From the NCBI RefSeq assembly GCF_963669205.1, contig NZ_OY769915.1, positions 93,501 through 157,500 of the forward strand: 64,000 nt of DNA, written 5' to 3'. Shown piece after piece: positions 52,302 through 62,061 of this stretch; the first letter of the stretch is position 1; every line of letters starts with the position of its first letter. The position numbers were made by a program, and so were the translations under genes. A model generated the notes under the pieces. That model was not told the DNA's origin, did not search any database, and saw only the letters and a program-made list of their open reading frames with translations. Origin of the DNA: an uncultured Roseibium sp. (lineage in GTDB: Bacteria; Pseudomonadota; Alphaproteobacteria; Rhizobiales; Stappiaceae).

Positions 52302-54689
52302 TTACCGGGCCGGATTGAGACTGAGTGTGTCGCCCGCGGAACGGGCGCGATCATTGACGATAAGACCGGTTTGACCCGCAAGCCAGATCCGGGCGTCGGA
52401 ATAGGCGGGTTCCCAGGTGCCGGACCTTGACCAGTCAAGGCGCAGCGCACCCGTCTCACGGGAAAGCTTCAGCGTCGTGAGGCAATGGCCGTCTGTCAGC
52501 GCATCGCGTGAAACACCGTCGTCGTCATAGGCTTGGGATATGCGCGGCGGACGGTGCTCGGGCTGCGGGTAGATGCACCAGGTCCGCTCCGTGTCGGAGG
52601 CCGCGTCGGAACGGAGATTGGGCGCGGCCATCGGCAGCACGGTGCCGCCGCGAACAAACAGCGGAATTGTCGCGTCGGTCACGGGAACCTCCAGCACATC
52701 GCCGCCCGGATGCCACGTGCTGCCGTCAAAGGCCCACCAGCCATCTGCGTTTTGAGGCAGTGTCACGCGCCGCGTTCGGGCACCCGGTTCGACGACACTT
52801 GCGACCAGCAGGTCCTTTCCGAGAAGGAAATCGAATTCCGCGGTTCTGCAGTTCGGGTCATCGGGATGATCCAGGAACAGCGGACGCAGCATGGGTTCGC
52901 CATCGGTAACCGCCTGGTAGAGCAGGGTATAGAGATACGGGAGGAGCCTCGCCCGGAGTTTCAGCGCGTCGCGGACAAGCGGGGTGATTTCGGGATACAT
53001 CCAGGCTTCGTTGGCCGTTCCGTCATCGTTCCAGGAATGGATGGTGAAACGGGGATGAAAAATGCCGTTCTGCACCCAGCGCAGAAACAGCTCTGGGTCC
53101 GGTCTCGGCCCGGCAAAGCCGCCGACATCGTGGCCGGTATTGTAAAAGCCGGAGAGGCTCAGTCCCAGCCCCATGGGTATATTCCACCGCAGGGTATCCC
53201 AGCTCGTATGATTGTCGCCGGTCCAGGTCTGGGCGTAGCGCTGCGTCCCGGGTGAGGCGCAGCGGGAGATCAGGTAGGGCCGTCTGCCCGGCTGGTCCTG
53301 CTGCTGGGCTTCGAAGGAAGCACGCGTCATCAGCTGGCTGTGGAGCGGCCGGATCAGGCTGATTGGGATCGGCTCGCCAAAGCCTGCGCAGCGTGCATCA
53401 TCGTCCCAGACTTCATATTCGTTGTTGTCGTTCCAGGTGCTCTTGATGCCCTGGTCGAGGAGTTTGGCAGTCACGTTTTCCTGCCACCAGCGGATGGTTG
53501 CCGGGTTGGTGAAATCGAGATGGGACCCCGTCCCGTCCCAGAAGGGTGACTGTTCCGGTTCACCGCTTTCGCCGTCGCAGATGAAGAGGCCTGCATTGGC
53601 AGCCTGCTCATAAAGCGGGTGATCATCGAGCAGAACGGGTTTGATGTTGGCGATCAGGTTTATGCCCGCCGCTGCATAGGAGGACGTCAGCGCTTCCACG
53701 TCCGGAAAGCGGTCGGTGTTCCAGTTGAAAACGTAACGCCTGCCCTCAATCGCGGTATAGCCGGACGAGAGCTGGAAACTGTCACACGGCATGTCTTCCG
53801 CTTCGAGCTTTGCAAGAAATTCCTGCAGACGCTCCTGCGCATTTTCCGAATCCGTGTAGGACATGGTGGAACCGGAATAGCCCAGCCCCCATCGCGGCAT
53901 GAAGGCCGTGCCGCCGGTCAGCCAGTGGTGGCGCTTGACGATCTCCAGCACCGAGGGTGCCCAGCTGAAATAGTAGTCCAGGTCGCCGTCTTCGGCCCGG
54001 AAGGCGCGAAAGGGCGGGTGGTAATTGTCCTTTTCATTGCCGAGGTCGAACCAGCAGGACGCCAGCGTGTCGTAAAAAAGGCCGCAGGCGCCGAGATCGC
54101 CTTTGTCGGTGATCGTGAACGGGATGTGCTTGTAAAGCGGGTCCGTGGTTCTGGCGTCATAGCCGAGCGCGTCGAGATTGCGCATTTCAAAGCGCCGGCC
54201 GGACCGGTCCAGCGCTCCGGACTTCTCACCGAGACCGTAAAATGTCTCGTCCGGGTGCCTGAGAAGGTGGTGCTGGTTCCGGTGATCCTTGCGCCCGAGC
54301 ATATAGGCGTTCAGGGGCCTGTCGCGGGCGATTTCCTGCCAGGGGCCGGCCGGTTCAGAGCGCGCTTCCCAGGTCAACGCAAGTGGTCGACCAATTTTGA
54401 GGCGCAACGTCCCGGTTTCAAGTGTCAGGCCGTTATCGTTCTCGTTCAGGTGGAAACCGGGGCAGGAAAATCCGGATATGTCATCCCGTTTCCGGCCTTC
54501 AAACGGAACATCGCGCACCGGAGCGATCGCCCAGGTCCTGTCGAGACGGTACTTGCCGTCCTTCAGAAGCGAGATCCGGATGAGGCCGTTTTCCAAGACC
54601 GAAACGTTGAGGTGGTGCCTGTTTTCGACGAGCAGGCTCACGCCTGTGTCGGTCCGCGATTTCAATTGCCAGGTTTTGAGTGCTTTCAT
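52302..54689 (-). CDS. Glycoside hydrolase family 31 alpha-glycosidase
   Basis: The 795-residue enzyme has the GH31 nucleophile Asp421 in STWNDNNEYE and the acid/base Asp492 in TWTGDNHTSW, with the N-terminal beta-sandwich segment ETFYGLGEKSG. No signal peptide is seen, so it acts in the cytoplasm. GH31 includes alpha-glucosidases, alpha-xylosidases and sulfoquinovosidases. In a uronate operon it may trim an alpha-linked sugar from an imported oligosaccharide; the exact linkage is not readable. Confidence 0.9.
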   Translation of the reverse strand: MKALKTWQLKSRTDTGVSLLVENRHHLNVSVLENGLIRISLLKDGKYRLDRTWAIAPVRDVPFEGRKRDDISGFSCPGFHLNENDNGLTLETGTLRLKIGRPLALTWEARSEPAGPWQEIARDRPLNAYMLGRKDHRNQHHLLRHPDETFYGLGEKSGALDRSGRRFEMRNLDALGYDARTTDPLYKHIPFTITDKGDLGACGLFYDTLASCWFDLGNEKDNYHPPFRAFRAEDGDLDYYFSWAPSVLEIVKRHHWLTGGTAFMPRWGLGYSGSTMSYTDSENAQERLQEFLAKLEAEDMPCDSFQLSSGYTAIEGRRYVFNWNTDRFPDVEALTSSYAAAGINLIANIKPVLLDDHPLYEQAANAGLFICDGESGEPEQSPFWDGTGSHLDFTNPATIRWWQENVTAKLLDQGIKSTWNDNNEYEVWDDDARCAGFGEPIPISLIRPLHSQLMTRASFEAQQQDQPGRRPYLISRCASPGTQRYAQTWTGDNHTSWDTLRWNIPMGLGLSLSGFYNTGHDVGGFAGPRPDPELFLRWVQNGIFHPRFTIHSWNDDGTANEAWMYPEITPLVRDALKLRARLLPYLYTLLYQAVTDGEPMLRPLFLDHPDDPNCRTAEFDFLLGKDLLVASVVEPGARTRRVTLPQNADGWWAFDGSTWHPGGDVLEVPVTDATIPLFVRGGTVLPMAAPNLRSDAASDTERTWCIYPQPEHRPPRISQAYDDDGVSRDALTDGHCLTTLKLSRETGALRLDWSRSGTWEPAYSDARIWLAGQTGLIVNDRARSAGDTLSLNPAR

Positions 54690-54708
54690 CTTGTGTCTCT
54701 GGACCGCT

Positions 54709-56010
54709 CTAGTATCCGAGGAGGACGCGCGGCAGGAACAGGCTGAGCGCGGGGAAATAGGTTATCACCAATAGCAGCGATACCAGGACCGCGTAAAATC
54801 CGAGCATCGGCCTGATGACCTGGCCGATCTTGACCCCGCCCACCGAACAGCCGACGAACAGCGCCGACCCGACCGGTGGGGTGCAGATGCCGATACACAG
54901 GTTAAACGTCATCACCACGCCGAAATGCACCGGGTCCATGCCAAGGTCTTCAACCACGGGCAGGAAGATCGGTGTGAAGATCAGCAGCGCCGGGGTCATG
55001 TCCATGAATGTGCCGACGACCAGAAGCGCGATGTTGATGATGAGCAGAAGCACGATCGGGTTTTCGGATAGTGCCAGGAGCGCGTCGGAAATCGAATAGG
55101 GAATGTCCGCAAACGCCATGGCCTTGGACATGGCGATGGAGCAGCCGATCATGAGGAGCACGATGGAAGTGGTCACCGCGCTTTCCAGGATGATCCCGGG
55201 CAGTTGCTTTAAGGTGATTTCGCGGTACCAGACCACGGCAAGGAAAAGCGTGTAGACGACCGCGACGGCGGAGGCTTCCGTGGCGGTGAAAACGCCGCCG
55301 ATGATGCCGCCCATGACAATGACGATCAGGCCGAGCGGCAGCATGGCATCGGCCGCCTTCTTCACGATCTCCGACCCGCTCGGACGTTCGGCGACGGGAT
55401 AGCCGCGCCGTTTCGCGATGATCCCTGCAACAACCATGAGACTGAGGCCCATGAGAATCCCCGGAATGTATCCGGCAACAAAAAGCGCCGCGACCGAGGT
55501 GCCGTTCGTGATCAGCGAATAGACGATGAAGGTCGAACTCGGCGGAATGAGCAGGCCTGTCGGGCAGGACGCGATGTTGACCGCCGCGCTGTAGGCCGGG
55601 TCGTAGCCTTCCTTCTTCTGCAGGGGTGCCATGACGCCGCCGACAGCGGCAGCCGACGCCACTGCGGAGCCGGAAATCGAACCGAACATCATGTTGGCAA
55701 TCACGTTGCAGTGGGCAAGAGCGCCGGGCAGGCGGCCACCCAGGACTTTCGCGAACTCGATCAGGCGCATCGCGATGCCGCCGCGATTCATGATGTTCCC
55801 GGCCAGGATGAAGAACGGGATGGCCAGCAGCGTGAAACTGTCCAGGCCGGATGCCACCTGTTGTGCAACGATATAGACCGACTGGTCGAACGACATGAAC
55901 AGCAGGAATGTGGCAAAGGCCGACAGTCCGATCGAAAAGGCGATCGGCACGCCGAGTATCATGAGCAGTGCAAACGTCCCGAACAGGACGAGGACAGACT
56001 GAATATCCAT
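54709..56010 (-). CDS. dctM: TRAP transporter large membrane subunit DctM
   Basis: The 433-residue protein has about twelve membrane helices and DctM features: GVPIAFSIGLSA near the N-terminus, then ISGSAVASAAAVGGVMAPL and MDMTPALLIFTPIFLPV. It is the ion-coupled permease of a TRAP importer, working with DctQ (25 nt upstream) and the binding protein DctP, encoded in the divergent arm. The cargo is probably glucuronate or a small glucuronide. Confidence 0.93.
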   Translation of the reverse strand: MDIQSVLVLFGTFALLMILGVPIAFSIGLSAFATFLLFMSFDQSVYIVAQQVASGLDSFTLLAIPFFILAGNIMNRGGIAMRLIEFAKVLGGRLPGALAHCNVIANMMFGSISGSAVASAAAVGGVMAPLQKKEGYDPAYSAAVNIASCPTGLLIPPSSTFIVYSLITNGTSVAALFVAGYIPGILMGLSLMVVAGIIAKRRGYPVAERPSGSEIVKKAADAMLPLGLIVIVMGGIIGGVFTATEASAVAVVYTLFLAVVWYREITLKQLPGIILESAVTTSIVLLMIGCSIAMSKAMAFADIPYSISDALLALSENPIVLLLIINIALLVVGTFMDMTPALLIFTPIFLPVVEDLGMDPVHFGVVMTFNLCIGICTPPVGSALFVGCSVGGVKIGQVIRPMLGFYAVLVSLLLVITYFPALSLFLPRVLLGY

Positions 56011-56035
56011 TTAGTTCCTCAATATCCTGCGCCGG

Positions 56036-56560
56036 TCAGTCGAGCGGACCGCCCGCCCTGGGCGCGCCGTCCTGATCGTTCGGTCCCCTGCCTGTGCGGA
56101 AGAGATCGGCCAGGAAGGTCAGGCAGTAGTAGAAGATGCAGAGCCCGGAAAAGGGGATCGCGACATAGACAAGGCCCATGGGCAGTCTGAGTGCCGGCGA
56201 GACCTGCCCGGTTGCCAGCGTCCGGTTCACCAGGTCCAGACCGCCATAAATCATGACCAGCGCCGCGAAGGTGGCGATGGCGATGATGATCGCCGCATTG
56301 ACCATGAGCCTGACGTTGCCGTGCGTGATCTGCGGCAGCAGGTCGATCGCCAGGTGCCGGCGCTGCCCGAGCGTATAGGCGCCACCCAGAAGCGCGACCC
56401 AGATGAACAGGAACCGCGCCATTTCGTCGGTGACCGTGCTCGGGCTTTCCAGCACATAGCGCGAGAACACCTGCCAGATGACGCAGGCAACAAGAACGGC
56501 GAATGCCAGGGTAATGACGAGGCGCAGGACAAGGTCCACACCTCTTGTAATGCGTGTCAC
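56036..56560 (-). CDS. dctQ: TRAP transporter small membrane subunit DctQ
   Basis: The 174-residue protein has four predicted membrane helices and the DctQ pattern (CVIWQVFSRYVLESPSTVTDEMARFLFIW, then RRHLAIDLLPQ). It forms the membrane part of the TRAP importer with DctM. It is the first gene of the minus-strand uronate operon; the UxuR-type operator lies about 85-100 nt upstream. Confidence 0.92.
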   Translation of the reverse strand: MTRITRGVDLVLRLVITLAFAVLVACVIWQVFSRYVLESPSTVTDEMARFLFIWVALLGGAYTLGQRRHLAIDLLPQITHGNVRLMVNAAIIIAIATFAALVMIYGGLDLVNRTLATGQVSPALRLPMGLVYVAIPFSGLCIFYYCLTFLADLFRTGRGPNDQDGAPRAGGPLD

Positions 56561-56643
56561 GATTGTCCTCCCAGACCGGTCCGCGTTGCGTTTTCACGCA
56601 ACAACAGCGGCGCGTGCCCGTGTAAGACATGCGGCAAGAATTT

Positions 56644-56703
56644 AAATTGGTCAACCAATTTTACAAAAAAGGTTGACTGATTTTCAAAATTGGACGAACA
56701 ATT
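56644..56703. promoter_or_regulatory. UxuR-type operators in the divergent dctQ/dctP promoter
   Basis: AAATTGGT-CA-ACCAATTT (56644-56661) is a perfect 8-bp-arm inverted repeat, nearly the same as the enterobacterial ExuR/UxuR consensus AAATTGGTATACCAATTT. A degenerate second copy starts at 56687 (AAATTGGACGAACAATT), and a half-site-like GGTTGACTGATTT lies between (from 56671). The regulator is probably the GntR protein encoded at 59622. Confidence 0.75.
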
Positions 56704-56796
56704 CGCCGTCCGCAGCGATCCGTGCTGCGAAACCGCGGCCGGTGCGGTTCCTCTTTGAGGCGTCTTGTCCGCCCGGCCTGCATTTGGGAGGAAATC

Positions 56797-57780
56797 ATGA
56801 AGAAGTTCGCGAAGCTCGCGGTCGTGCTGGCCGCAGGCGTTGTTGCAATTGGAACCGCTGCCAATGCCAAGACCCTGCGTCTCAATCACAACAACCCGGA
56901 AGACCACCCGCTGCACAAGTCGATGGAGTTCATGGCCGAGCGTCTTGAAGAGGCGACAGGCGGCGATCTGAAGATCCGCATCTATGCAAACGCGCAGCTG
57001 GGCACCCAACGCGAATCCATGGAGCTGATGCAGAACGGCTCCCTGGACATGGCCCGGTCGAACGCGTCCGAACTCGAAGCCTTCGAGGAATCCTACGGTG
57101 CGCTCAACCTGCCTTACATCTTTGTCGATGCCGACCATTATTATGACGTTCTGAGCGGCGACATCGGCTCGGACATTCTCGCCGCTTCCGAAGACAAGGG
57201 CTTCATCGGGCTTGCATTCTACATCGAAGGCGCGCGCTCGTTCTATGCCAACAAGGAAATCCGCTCCCCTGCCGACCTGGAAGGCATGAAGATCCGCGTT
57301 CAGCCGAGCCCGTCCGCGATCCGCATGGTGGAACTGCTTGGCGGAAACCCGACGCCGATTGCCTGGGGTGAACTCTACAGTGCGTTGCAGCAGGGTGTCG
57401 TCGATGGCGCCGAGAACAATCCGATGGCCCTGACGTCCGCGCGCCACGGTGAGGTTTCCAAGGTCTATTCCGATGACGGTCACACCATGATCCCGTCCGT
57501 GGTCATGATCTCCTCCAAGAGCTGGAACGAGTTGTCGGATGAGCACAAGGCGGCCCTGACCAAGGCGGCGCACGAATCGATGGACTTCCATCGCGAGCAG
57601 TGGGATGCCATGAGCGCGGCAGCCGTTGAAACGGCCAAGAGCGAACTCGGTGTCAAGTTCATCGAGGTCGAGAAGGGCCCGTTCATCGAGGCGGTCCTGC
57701 CGATGCATGAGGAAGCGGCTCAAAAGTCGCCGGTCGTCGCCGATCTGATCGACCGCATCAAGGCGATCGCTCCGCAGTAA
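56797..57780 (+). CDS. dctP: TRAP transporter substrate-binding protein DctP
   Basis: GGGAGGAA 6 nt upstream fixes the start at 56797. The 327-residue protein has a signal peptide (residues 1-24, MKKFAKLAVVLAAGVVAIGT...ANA) and DctP segments (LGTQRESMELMQNGSLDMARSN; MKIRVQPSPSAIRMVELLGG; GVVDGAENNP). The Arg in KIRVQPS usually binds the ligand carboxylate, consistent with a uronate. It is transcribed away from its own permease genes. Confidence 0.93.
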   Translation: MKKFAKLAVVLAAGVVAIGTAANAKTLRLNHNNPEDHPLHKSMEFMAERLEEATGGDLKIRIYANAQLGTQRESMELMQNGSLDMARSNASELEAFEESYGALNLPYIFVDADHYYDVLSGDIGSDILAASEDKGFIGLAFYIEGARSFYANKEIRSPADLEGMKIRVQPSPSAIRMVELLGGNPTPIAWGELYSALQQGVVDGAENNPMALTSARHGEVSKVYSDDGHTMIPSVVMISSKSWNELSDEHKAALTKAAHESMDFHREQWDAMSAAAVETAKSELGVKFIEVEKGPFIEAVLPMHEEAAQKSPVVADLIDRIKAIAPQ

Positions 57781-57807
57781 GCCAAGGCCCGACCGGAGAC
57801 CGGAAAG

Positions 57808-59625
57808 ATGCTCGAACGCTCGAAACTCGCCGAAAACGCGCTTCAGGCGCTGCATGACGAAGACTACGATCTTCCGTTCAACACGCAGTCTCTGAACCAC
57901 AATGGCCTGATTTTCATGGGCGGGCGGGCATCTGAAAGTCTCAACGGCGACTGGAACTTCTGTGTGGACCTCCTCGACACCGGTCTCCGGCAGAAATGGT
58001 TCGCCATGCTGCCGGAGGCACCGGTGGACCGCGAGGAACCCTGGGACTACGATCCCTATATGGGCGAGACGGTTCCGGTCCCGTCCAACTGGGCGATGCT
58101 GAAGGAAAAGTGGTATTTCTTCGAAGGCAGCGCCTGGTACACGCGGCCTCTCGATGTCGGCAACGTCGATGACGAAAAGCGCAGGTTCTTGCATTTCGGT
58201 GCCGCCGGCTACGACTGCAAGATCTTTCTGAACGGTCAGTTTCTCGGCAATCACTATGGCGCGTCGACACCGTTCTGCGTGGAACTGACCGGTCTTGTGC
58301 GCCCGGGACGGAACTGGCTCATGGCCTGTGTCAACAACGCCCGCACCCGTGACCGGGTCCCGATGCGCAATACGGACTGGTTCAATTATGGCGGCCTCTA
58401 CCGAGACGTGACCCTCTTCGAGACCCCGTGCGCCCTGATCAAGGATTTCTTTCTTTATCTCGTGCCCGATGGCACCTTTTCGAAAATCTGCGCGGAGGTT
58501 GAAATCTGCGGAGTGTCGTCGGGCGAGGCAACGCTGTCCATTCCGGGTCTTTCGGTTGAAACGGGCATACCCGTCAGCGATGGCAAGGGCCGGGTCACGC
58601 TGCCGGTGAAGCCGGATCTCTGGAGCCCGGACAACCCCGTCCTTTACGACGCGGAGCTTGCCTTCGGCGCGGACCGTGTCTCGGACCGGGTCGGATTCCG
58701 TCAGATCGAGCGCGCCGGTACGGATATCGTGCTCAACGGCGAACCTTTGTTCCTGCGCGGGATATCCGTGCACGAGGACGACGCCGAACTGGGCAAGGTG
58801 ACGAACGAAGCCGACTTGCGGCGCCGGTTCGAACATGCACGCGAGCTTGGCTGCAATTATCTGCGCCTTGCGCATTACCCCCACGATGATCTGGCGGCAC
58901 GCCTGGCCGATGAACTGGGGTTTCTCCTGTGGGAGGAGATCCCGGTCTATTGGGCGATCGATTTTGCCAATCCGGCCACCTACCTCGACGCGGAGAACCA
59001 GCTTGCAGAGCTGATCAAGCGCGACCGGAACCGGGCCAGTGTGATCATCTGGTCCGTGGGCAACGAAAATCCGGATACGGATGAACGGCTTAAATTCATG
59101 CGCGGACTTGCCGAGACCGCCAGAAAGCTCGATCCGACCCGGCTGACCTCCGCCGCCTGTCTCGTCAACCACGCCGCCAACCGGATCGAGGACAGGCTTG
59201 CGGACCACATCGATATCATCGGCCTGAACGAATATTACGGCTGGTATGAAGAGAATTTCGACGATCTGGCCGCGATCGGCAGGAACTCCGACCCGGGCAA
59301 GCCGGTGGTCATTTCGGAGACCGGCGCCGATGGGGTCATCGGCGAAAAGGGGCCTCCGCGCGGTCTCTTCAGCGAAGATTACATGGCCGAGGTCTATCGC
59401 CGTCAGATCGCGGTTTTGCGGGAGCTGGACTACGTCAAGGGCATGTCCCCGTGGATCCTTTATGATTTTCGCGTTGAACGCCGGCAAAACATCTTCCAGA
59501 ATGGCTATAACCATAAGGGGCTGATTGCCGCGGACAAGAAAACCAAGAAAAAAGCGTTCCATATTCTGGCGGACTACTATCGCGAGATTGCCGCCGCAGA
59601 GAAGAACGCAGGGAAGGCTTCATGA
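57808..59625 (+). CDS. uidA: Beta-glucuronidase (glycoside hydrolase family 2)
   Basis: The 605-residue enzyme has three GH2 parts: sugar-binding sandwich (about 40-205), immunoglobulin-like domain (about 206-300) and TIM barrel (about 305-600). Catalytic residues are acid/base Glu420 (WSVGNENPD) and nucleophile Glu504 (VISETGADG). The NKKG-type motif used by beta-glucuronidases to bind the carboxylate appears to be degenerate (DKKTKK near residue 573), so beta-galacturonidase or another beta-glycosidase remains possible. Without a signal peptide it is cytoplasmic. Confidence 0.85.
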   Translation: MLERSKLAENALQALHDEDYDLPFNTQSLNHNGLIFMGGRASESLNGDWNFCVDLLDTGLRQKWFAMLPEAPVDREEPWDYDPYMGETVPVPSNWAMLKEKWYFFEGSAWYTRPLDVGNVDDEKRRFLHFGAAGYDCKIFLNGQFLGNHYGASTPFCVELTGLVRPGRNWLMACVNNARTRDRVPMRNTDWFNYGGLYRDVTLFETPCALIKDFFLYLVPDGTFSKICAEVEICGVSSGEATLSIPGLSVETGIPVSDGKGRVTLPVKPDLWSPDNPVLYDAELAFGADRVSDRVGFRQIERAGTDIVLNGEPLFLRGISVHEDDAELGKVTNEADLRRRFEHARELGCNYLRLAHYPHDDLAARLADELGFLLWEEIPVYWAIDFANPATYLDAENQLAELIKRDRNRASVIIWSVGNENPDTDERLKFMRGLAETARKLDPTRLTSAACLVNHAANRIEDRLADHIDIIGLNEYYGWYEENFDDLAAIGRNSDPGKPVVISETGADGVIGEKGPPRGLFSEDYMAEVYRRQIAVLRELDYVKGMSPWILYDFRVERRQNIFQNGYNHKGLIAADKKTKKKAFHILADYYREIAAAEKNAGKAS

Positions 59626-60362
59626 CCGGCGAGGGTGGAAAACGTCGCTACCAGGAAATAGCCGAGCTGCTCGCACGAAGGATCACCGATGAAGGCTATC
59701 GGCCGGGTGACAAGTTTCCGACCGAACGCCAGATTTCGCTCGAGTTGGGGATCAGCAGGTCGCTCGTACGCGAAGCCTTTATCGTGCTCGAGATCGAGGG
59801 CTATCTGGATGTGCGCAAGGGATCCGGCAGCTATGTCGCGTCCGGCGAGAAGATCTCCCTCAACGTGCACAAGCCGGATTTCGGTCCGTTCGAACTGCTG
59901 CAGGCCCGGCAGCTCCTGGAAAGCAGCATCGCGGGCTTTGCGGCGTCGACGATTACCAAGCACGACATCATAAAGCTGCGCGAAACGCTTGAGATTGAGC
60001 GCAAGGCCATCGAGAACGGCGTCGAGGATTATTTCGCCGACAAGCAGTTTCACCTGCTCATTGCCGAAGCCACCCAGAACAGCGTCCTGGTCGATCAGGT
60101 CGCAGACTTGTGGACCAAGCGGGAAAACAGTTCCATGTGGGCGCGGCTGCATGACCGGATTTTCGATATCAGCTACCGGACCAGGTGGCTCGACGATCAT
60201 GCAGTGATCCTGGAGGCGCTGCGGCACCGCAACGCCGAGCAGGCCAGAAGCGCCATGTGGCAGCATCTTGAGAATGTGCGCCTGACGCTGCTCGAACTCT
60301 CCGATGTCGGAGATCCGGAATTCGACGGTTACCTCTATACGCCCGCAGTGGCGTCTCCTTGA
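59622..60362 (+). CDS. uxuR: GntR-family regulator of the uronate genes (UxuR/ExuR-like)
   Basis: The 246-residue protein overlaps the beta-glucuronidase stop as ATGA. It has a GntR winged helix (residues about 8-72, with FPTERQISLELGISRSLVREAFIVLEIEGYLDVRKGSGSYV split across the helices) and an FCD effector domain (HLLIAEATQN, HAVILEALRHRN). It resembles UxuR/ExuR of E. coli, repressors released by fructuronate or uronates. The matching operator is at 56644-56661. Confidence 0.9.
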   Translation: MTGEGGKRRYQEIAELLARRITDEGYRPGDKFPTERQISLELGISRSLVREAFIVLEIEGYLDVRKGSGSYVASGEKISLNVHKPDFGPFELLQARQLLESSIAGFAASTITKHDIIKLRETLEIERKAIENGVEDYFADKQFHLLIAEATQNSVLVDQVADLWTKRENSSMWARLHDRIFDISYRTRWLDDHAVILEALRHRNAEQARSAMWQHLENVRLTLLELSDVGDPEFDGYLYTPAVASP

Positions 60363-60395
60363 GAGCGATAAGAAAAGAAAAGAAAAGGCAAGGCG

Positions 60396-61562
60396 ATGAT
60401 CGAAAGCTGGCGTTGGTTCGGGCCCCGGGACCCGGTATCGCTGAAGGATGTCCGCCAGACAGGCGCCAGCGGAATAGTGACCGCGCTTCATGAAATTCCG
60501 AACGGGACCTTCTGGCCGGAAGAGGAGATCGCCGCGCGGCGGCAGATGATCGAGGCAGCCGGACTGAGCTGGGTCGTCGCGGAAAGCATTCCGGTTCACG
60601 AGGACATCAAGACCGGAGCCCCCGGCTGGGAAAAGTGGGCCCTCAACTGGGCGGAGACGGCCCGTGCGCTCGCGCATCAGGGCGTGACGACCATCTGCTA
60701 CAATTTCATGCCGGTTCTGGACTGGACGCGGACCGATCTGGACTTTGAACTTCCGGACGGCGCGACTGCGCTCCGGTTTGAATTCGCCGCCTACGCGGCA
60801 TTTGACCTCTTCATTCTTGAAAGGGAGGGCGCCGGCGCCGACTACAGCGGGGCTGATATCGCGGCAGCGGAGGCGTATCTCGCCGCCGCGTCGAAACAGG
60901 ATCGCGACCGGCTGACGGCCAACATCATCGCGGGCTTGCCGGGCTCGGAGGAAAGCTACACGCTTGAGACGTTCCGCGAGCGGCTTGCCGCCTATCGCGA
61001 AGTCGGCAGGCAGGAGCTGTTTCAGAACCTCTGCAATTTCCTCGATATCGTCCTTCCGGTGGTCGAGGAAGCGGGCGCGGTCCTTGCGATCCACCCGGAC
61101 GATCCGCCCCGGTCCCTGTTCGGGCTGCCGCGCATCGCGAGCACGCTCGCGGATCTGGAGCAGATCGCCACCATGAATGCCTCCCGTGCCAATGGTTTCA
61201 CGCTTTGCACAGGATCGCTCGGCGTGCATCCGGACAATGATCTGCCTGCCATCGCGCGCGCTCTCGGCGATCGCATCCACTTCGCCCATCTCAGGGCCAC
61301 GCGGCGCGAGGATGATCCGAGAAGCTTTTACGAGGACGCCCACCTTGCCGGTGACATCGACATTGTATCGATCATCCGGGAATTGCGGCGTATGGAAACC
61401 GGTTCGGGGAAACAGATCCCGATGCGCCCCGATCACGGGCACCGTATCCTCAACGACCTGACCGGCACGTCCACACCCGGATATCCGGCCATCGGTCGCC
61501 TGAGGGGCCTTTCGGAACTGCGCGGCGTGCTCAAGGCTGTCGATTATTTCGAAGACGCCTGA
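60396..61562 (+). CDS. uxuA: Mannonate dehydratase UxuA
   Basis: The 388-residue TIM-barrel enzyme has the family features: MIESWRWFGPRDPVSLKDVRQTGASG at the start, CYNFMPVLDWTRTDL, and the metal-site residues in HPDDPP, CTGSLGVHPDND, HFAHLR and MRPDHGHR. It dehydrates D-mannonate to 2-keto-3-deoxy-D-gluconate. KDG kinase and aldolase are not in the window and must be elsewhere. An A-rich stretch with GGCAAGGCG precedes the start. Confidence 0.96.
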   Translation: MIESWRWFGPRDPVSLKDVRQTGASGIVTALHEIPNGTFWPEEEIAARRQMIEAAGLSWVVAESIPVHEDIKTGAPGWEKWALNWAETARALAHQGVTTICYNFMPVLDWTRTDLDFELPDGATALRFEFAAYAAFDLFILEREGAGADYSGADIAAAEAYLAAASKQDRDRLTANIIAGLPGSEESYTLETFRERLAAYREVGRQELFQNLCNFLDIVLPVVEEAGAVLAIHPDDPPRSLFGLPRIASTLADLEQIATMNASRANGFTLCTGSLGVHPDNDLPAIARALGDRIHFAHLRATRREDDPRSFYEDAHLAGDIDIVSIIRELRRMETGSGKQIPMRPDHGHRILNDLTGTSTPGYPAIGRLRGLSELRGVLKAVDYFEDA

Positions 61563-61659
61563 GTTCGCCCGCCGCCCCGGGACGTTCTCCTCTATTGACC
61601 TCTTGCGGCTTCCGGCTACATCCATGTCCTGAAACAGAATCTGAAGAGCGAAATGTTTG

Positions 61660-62061
61660 ATGAGCGAAACGACGGACGCTGCGCGCACTCTGGTAGAAGA
61701 CGGCCCTGACACGATCCTGATCGAAAATCTGCTGCTGCCGGCCGAAATCGGCATTCTCGACAGCGAGAAGGGGCGGCGCCAGTCCGTCTGTTTCAGCGTC
61801 GAGATTGAGACGCTGCCCGGATATCGCGAAACGGTCCGGAAAACCGGCACCTTCGTGTCCTATGCGGACACCGTCTTCTTCATTCAGGAAAAGGCGAGCG
61901 CCGGCGGCCATGTCGATCTCGTCGAAGACTGGGCGGAGGCGATCGCCGAGTTTGTCCTGAGCAATCCACTCGCGTCCCGGGTCACGGTGAAGGTGACGAA
62001 ACCCGACATCTTTGACGAGGCCGGCGCCGTCGGCATCCGCATCATACGCAAGCGTGCCTGA
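61660..62061 (+). CDS. Dihydroneopterin aldolase family protein (FolB/FolX-like)
   Basis: The start at 61660 gives 133 residues (MSETTDAARTLVEDGPD). The T-fold keeps the residues used by FolB: Glu in GILDSEKG, the LVEDWAE segment and the catalytic Lys in KVTKPDIF. FolB cleaves dihydroneopterin; FolX epimerises its triphosphate. It is the first of three folate-type genes in a row (81 and 21 nt gaps), none in a usual folate operon with folK or folC. Confidence 0.85.
   Translation: MSETTDAARTLVEDGPDTILIENLLLPAEIGILDSEKGRRQSVCFSVEIETLPGYRETVRKTGTFVSYADTVFFIQEKASAGGHVDLVEDWAEAIAEFVLSNPLASRVTVKVTKPDIFDEAGAVGIRIIRKRA

Noticed and set aside
56557..59562. 1001-codon open frame on the minus strand
   Set aside because: It lies wholly antisense to dctP and the GH2 gene, which have strong motifs and ribosome sites; long antisense frames are expected at this GC content.
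59577..61850. 757-codon open frame on the minus strand
   Set aside because: Antisense to uxuR and uxuA, with low-complexity Arg/Gly-rich sequence and no family motifs.
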